Assembly: GCA_032158125.1 (NCBI GenBank)
Contig: JASKOT010000003.1
Span: forward strand, 1 to 64,000
Direction of reading: 5' to 3'
DNA length: 64,000 bases
DNA from: Papiliotrema nemorosa
Taxonomy: Eukaryota > Basidiomycota > Tremellomycetes > Tremellales > Rhynchogastremaceae
A model generated the notes under the pieces. It saw only the letters and a program-made list of their open reading frames with translations. It made no database searches and was not told the DNA's origin. Position 1 is the stretch's first letter. Each line of letters begins with the position of its first letter. Shown one piece after another: positions 60,488-64,000 of this stretch. The position numbers and the translations under genes were made by a program.

Positions 60488-62761
60488 ATGCCGGAAACAC
60501 CGCAATCGGGATTCCACCCAACGGAAGAGTTTATCAGCTTCGCCTTTTCCCCTTCGCCTCCACCTGACAATGGCCCTCCGACAGCTGGCCCATCGCGTCT
60601 GGCGAACGGCGCTCCGAATGGCTTGCATATAGGGGAATCAGGAAACAATTCAGTGACACCTTCTCGGGCTAACAGCGTAGCATCAGGGACGAGCAAGAAG
60701 GACAGGAAGAAGCAGAAGCAGAACGGACAATCCGAAAAGAAGGGGAAGAAGCGAGCTAGAGAAGAAGAAGAGACTGGACCGAGGAACCTAAAAGAGGAGA
60801 GAAGAGCAGCAGAGAGAGGATGTCCATGGGTCCATCGAGTGGATTGGGATTCTTGTCGCGATCCGGCGGAAATGTGAGCTAGGAAAGGAAGATCGCTGCA
60901 CAAAGCTCAACGTTCAGGTTGAATCAGGAGATCACGGCTTTTTACCAATATGTCTCGCCGACCAGGGTGGAATACGAAGTTCGATTGATGGTCATTGAGC
61001 AAATTATACGTGCAATACACAAGATCTGGCCGGAAGCTGTAGTGACTCCCTTTGGATCTTGGCAAACGCAATTATACCTGCCTACCGGGTGAGTAGTTCT
61101 TGACAAGAGAAAATCATGGGCAGGCTGACCTCCAGTGATATCGATTTAGTGGTAGCTACGAATCAGCTGACAGAGGGGAACAAGAGTCGACTTCTGGCGG
61201 AGTTGGCGAGAGCGATGAGATTGGCTCATATCACTGATATGGTTGCTATCATCTCGAAAGCTAGGGTGCCGATCATCAAGTTTGTCACGAACGATGGTAG
61301 GCTGACAATCGCCTGTGAATAATCCATCTGACCTTCAGGTAACATCAACGTGGACATATCGCTCAACCAAACCAACGGTATCTCGGCTGGAAGAATTGTC
61401 AACCAGTATCTTGATGTTTTGCCGGGAGCACGACAACTGGTCTTGGTTGTGAAAGCATTCTTGTCGCAACGATCGATGAACGAGGTCTACACAGGTGGTA
61501 TCGGAAGCTATGCTGTCATATGTCTTGTGATCAGTTTTTTGCAGGTATGGCGCCCACAACTTCATCTGCTAAAGTCAGGTACATCCAAAGCTGCGGCGTA
61601 ACGAGCTGGACCCAGAGGAGAACCTTGGAACCCTATTGATAGAGTTCTTTGAGCTGTATGGCAGGAACTTCAACTACGACGATGTGGGAATTTCGATAAG
61701 ACGAGGTGGCTATTATTATTCGAAGAGGCGGAGAGGATGGATGAGACCAGGACAGAGCTTCCTTTTGAGCATAGAAGACCCTCAGGATCAAGGTGAGCCC
61801 TATAGGGCATTGACAGGACGGTGAGACTGATTAACGCAGACAATGACATTTCTGGCGGTTCATTTGGTATACGGCAGGTCCGAGCCACCCTAGCTGGAGC
61901 GTACGATATGCTCCAATCGAAGCTTTTCGAGCGAGCCGAGCAGATTACTCAAAGAAGGTTGGGGAGACAGGAGAGTGACTGGGTTCCGGAGGATATGAGC
62001 CTTTTGACGGCGATCATGGGCATCACAAAAGAGGTACGCTTAGCAACCTCATGGACATCTTGCCGCGGCCCGCTCACGCTTAGTCGATCAAACATCGTGA
62101 AGGGTTGACAAAACTTCATAAAGACGGACGACTTCATCGGCAATTGGGCGTTCCAGCCAATACGACCGATATTCATCCTCACCTTCTGCATTACCTCCAA
62201 ACGAGCCAGACGACTACAGACCGTCGGCCTGTCGACTCCCCTACTGTACCTCGAGCAAGCAAGAAATCTCGATCTGACGACTCTCCAGTGGGAGCTATCA
62301 TGGTCGACGATGATGAAGTGGACGAGCTTGATTCATCTGACAGCGATAACGACAATAATGACGATGATTATGAGGATGGAGAGATCGTGGAGGCTTTTCC
62401 CAATGGACGAGGAAGTGTAGGGCGATCAGCTGCAAATCGATTTGCGAGTGTCAGCGAGGACGAGAAAGAGCAGTTCAACGATGGAGCTCAGCGAGACTCA
62501 CCTGCCACCAACGGAAAGGCCAAATCACCGGTCGAGTCGAGGTATGCTATCAAGAAGACAAAGCCCAATCAACAATCACGCCAACTCGGCAGCAAAGTGG
62601 AAAGTGACAGTGACGATTCTGTGATTGCGCTAGATACCCCTTCGCCCAATACGACTAAGCAGACTCTGGCTCAAAATCGAGTCAAACGTCAAGAAAGGGA
62701 GGCTTTCTGGAAGGCAAAGGCGCAGAAACAAGTTTTGGAGATTTCGGACAGCGACGAGTAG
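60488..62761 (+). CDS. TRF4: Non-canonical poly(A) polymerase TRF4/PAP2 (TRAMP complex)
   Basis: Six or seven exons. A basic N-terminal region (KKDRKKQKQNGQSEKKGKKR) leads to GCPWVHRVDWD. The nucleotidyltransferase core is VTPFGSWQTQLYLPTGDIDL (Gly-Ser and Asp-x-Asp of the pol beta fold), then VPIIKFVTNDG, INVDISLNQTNGI, VLVVKAFLSQRSMNEVYTGG and SYAVICLVISFLQ. The PAP-associated part has LIEFFELYGRNFNYDDVGIS. The tail is acidic (DSDNDNNDDDYEDGE) and basic in alternation. TRF4/5 enzymes add short oligo(A) tails to aberrant nuclear RNAs for exosome decay, together with Air and Mtr4 proteins. Confidence 0.93.
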
Positions 62762-63151
62762 GGCAAAGTCCCTCTTCTTCCCATTATGTGCGGTGCATAC
62801 ACCTGCGAATATGACGACTTCTTTCACGATCACTTGATACAACGGTGTGGACAGGAGTCTGCATGCTTCATGGTATCATGCATTAGAAGCTATGATCCAC
62901 CCACATCATCCTGGCAGTGCGATCTCCCCCGGATGGCTGCAAAGACAAGTCGTAGTCTGACCACATCCAGCCTGCAAAGCGACAATGCCGCGTCCCAGAT
63001 CCCGCAGATCCTCTCAACAGCTCTCCAGCGGGAAAGCAAATTAAATCTCTGGAGCGGCGACCACCGCTTGTTTGCATCGTGTCACGTGACAGCCCGCTAG
63101 AAGTGTCAACAACCAACATGATGCTTCGACCTTGACTTTGACGACTCGACA
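62762..63151. other. Intergenic, promoter of the FHA gene
   Basis: No gene is supported in this 390-bp interval. A TCACGTGA E-box-like palindrome is present near 63082-63089. Confidence 0.45.
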
Positions 63152-64000
63152 ATGGACTCACCCGCACCCGTGAGGAACATCGGAACGCTGGGAACGCTCT
63201 TTCTGGTCGGCAGGAAGACCCAGCAAGATATCCAATCCTTCCCGATCGACTGCGAGAGGATCACTATAGGCCGGTGAGTTCATCCGAGGCTCATTCTAGG
63301 GCAAAGCTGATATACAGTGATTATGACTGCAATGTAGGGCTTTAGAACACGTATGACCGATGAAACTGATGGCTCAGATACGATTGTACTTCTCGGACGT
63401 CTCCAAATTCCACTGCGAGATCATCTTCGACTTGTTGACTGGTCGAGTGAGTAGAACATGCCTCAACCCGGCGAATGCTGAACGCCTCCAGGCTTGTTTG
63501 CATGTACATGGAAGCAATGGTTTACGATATATACCCTCAGGCAGTACCGAAGCCATCGAAAAGAAGCCTCCATCGACCATCACCTTGTCCGACGGAGATG
63601 TATTCGTAGTGAGAAAGAAGTACTTCCGGTTTGAATATTGCCCCGAAGAAGCACTCGATGTCGGAACCCCATCTCGACACACTCCTGCCAGGAACCGCTC
63701 CTCAAGGCGATCGTCTCACCGACTGTCTCTCGTGCCCAATGGCAAGACATTCATGGCATCACCGGCCAAATCTCGTAGACAAAGCGCCATTCCGCCCGTA
63801 CCTTCCACACTTTCTGTGCAGGTCAATGCGCCTCAAAATGATGGATCAACCTCACGAGCTGAGGATACCGTGGAGGAGGAAGATATGGAAGAGAATGAAC
63901 TTGACCTTGTCGATGTAGTGGAGGGAGAAGATGGAGACAGAATTTACCTGGAAGCGGAGGAATCTCCCGCAAAGGCATCGTCAGTAGGAGTGAGCAGTGT
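63152..64000 (+). CDS. FHA-domain protein, 5' part
   Basis: Four exons so far (63152-63273, 63318-63333, 63378-63446, 63492 onward); the gene runs past the window end. The N-terminal FHA domain is clear: GTLFLVGRKTQQDIQSFPID, ITIGRDYDCNIRLYF, DVSKFHCEIIFD (Ser and His of the phosphothreonine pocket), VHGSNGLRYIPSGS and ITLSDGDVFVVRKKYFRFEY. It continues into Ser/Arg-rich and acidic sequence. An FHA domain at the very N-terminus followed by a long disordered tail resembles Ki-67 and MDC1-type chromatin proteins. Without the rest this is only a hint. Exon 2 is just 16 nt. Confidence 0.8.

Overview
The window is nuclear DNA of a basidiomycete yeast, most likely a Tremellomycete of the Cryptococcus/Kwoniella type (inference). 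The reasons are dense protein-coding genes on both strands, many 35-60 nt GT-AG introns with CTGAC/CTAAC-like branch sites, several micro-exons, roughly balanced base composition, and housekeeping proteins of fungal type. I saw no transposon, rRNA, tRNA or CRISPR array. All gene models were spliced by hand from the sequence, so the intron borders quoted are inferences from GT-AG sites plus reading frame.

Layout. 0.5-5.2 kb: an R3HCC1-like RRM-fold protein, a DUF7704 membrane protein, GET3 (tail-anchored protein insertion) and a COQ11-like reductase. 5.4-16.1 kb: a genome-maintenance block with a divergent endonuclease IV paralogue, RNR2, MSH6 and the RNase P/MRP subunit POP4. RNR2 and MSH6 are divergently transcribed from one promoter with four ACGCGT (MCB) sites, and the endonuclease IV paralogue has two more, which suggests shared G1/S control by an MBF-type factor. 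16.3-25.6 kb: BUD6/AIP3, an unknown protein, canonical APN1 with an alternative mitochondrial start, a doubtful small gene and HEM4. 26-43 kb: a minus-strand run of polo kinase CDC5, a microcephalin-like BRCT protein, an MGST3-type MAPEG protein, RAV1 and a Ran1/Ksp1-type kinase.

43-56 kb is different. Genes are short, far apart and unfamiliar. Four consecutive plus-strand genes (44.96, 47.40, 48.59 and 49.92 kb) each have two exons, a first exon of 88-107 codons and a phase-0 intron. A fifth, intronless gene lies at 54.73 kb. Four of the five have a TATA-like box 70-110 bp before the ATG. They look like a fast-evolving, inducible, lineage-restricted gene set and are my main candidate for something undescribed. 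An unknown multi-pass glycoprotein gene sits among them.

56-64 kb returns to conserved genes: an AVT-type vacuolar amino-acid transporter, MIC12 (MICOS), an unknown disordered protein, the TRF4/PAP2-type non-canonical poly(A) polymerase and the start of an FHA-domain protein cut by the window end.
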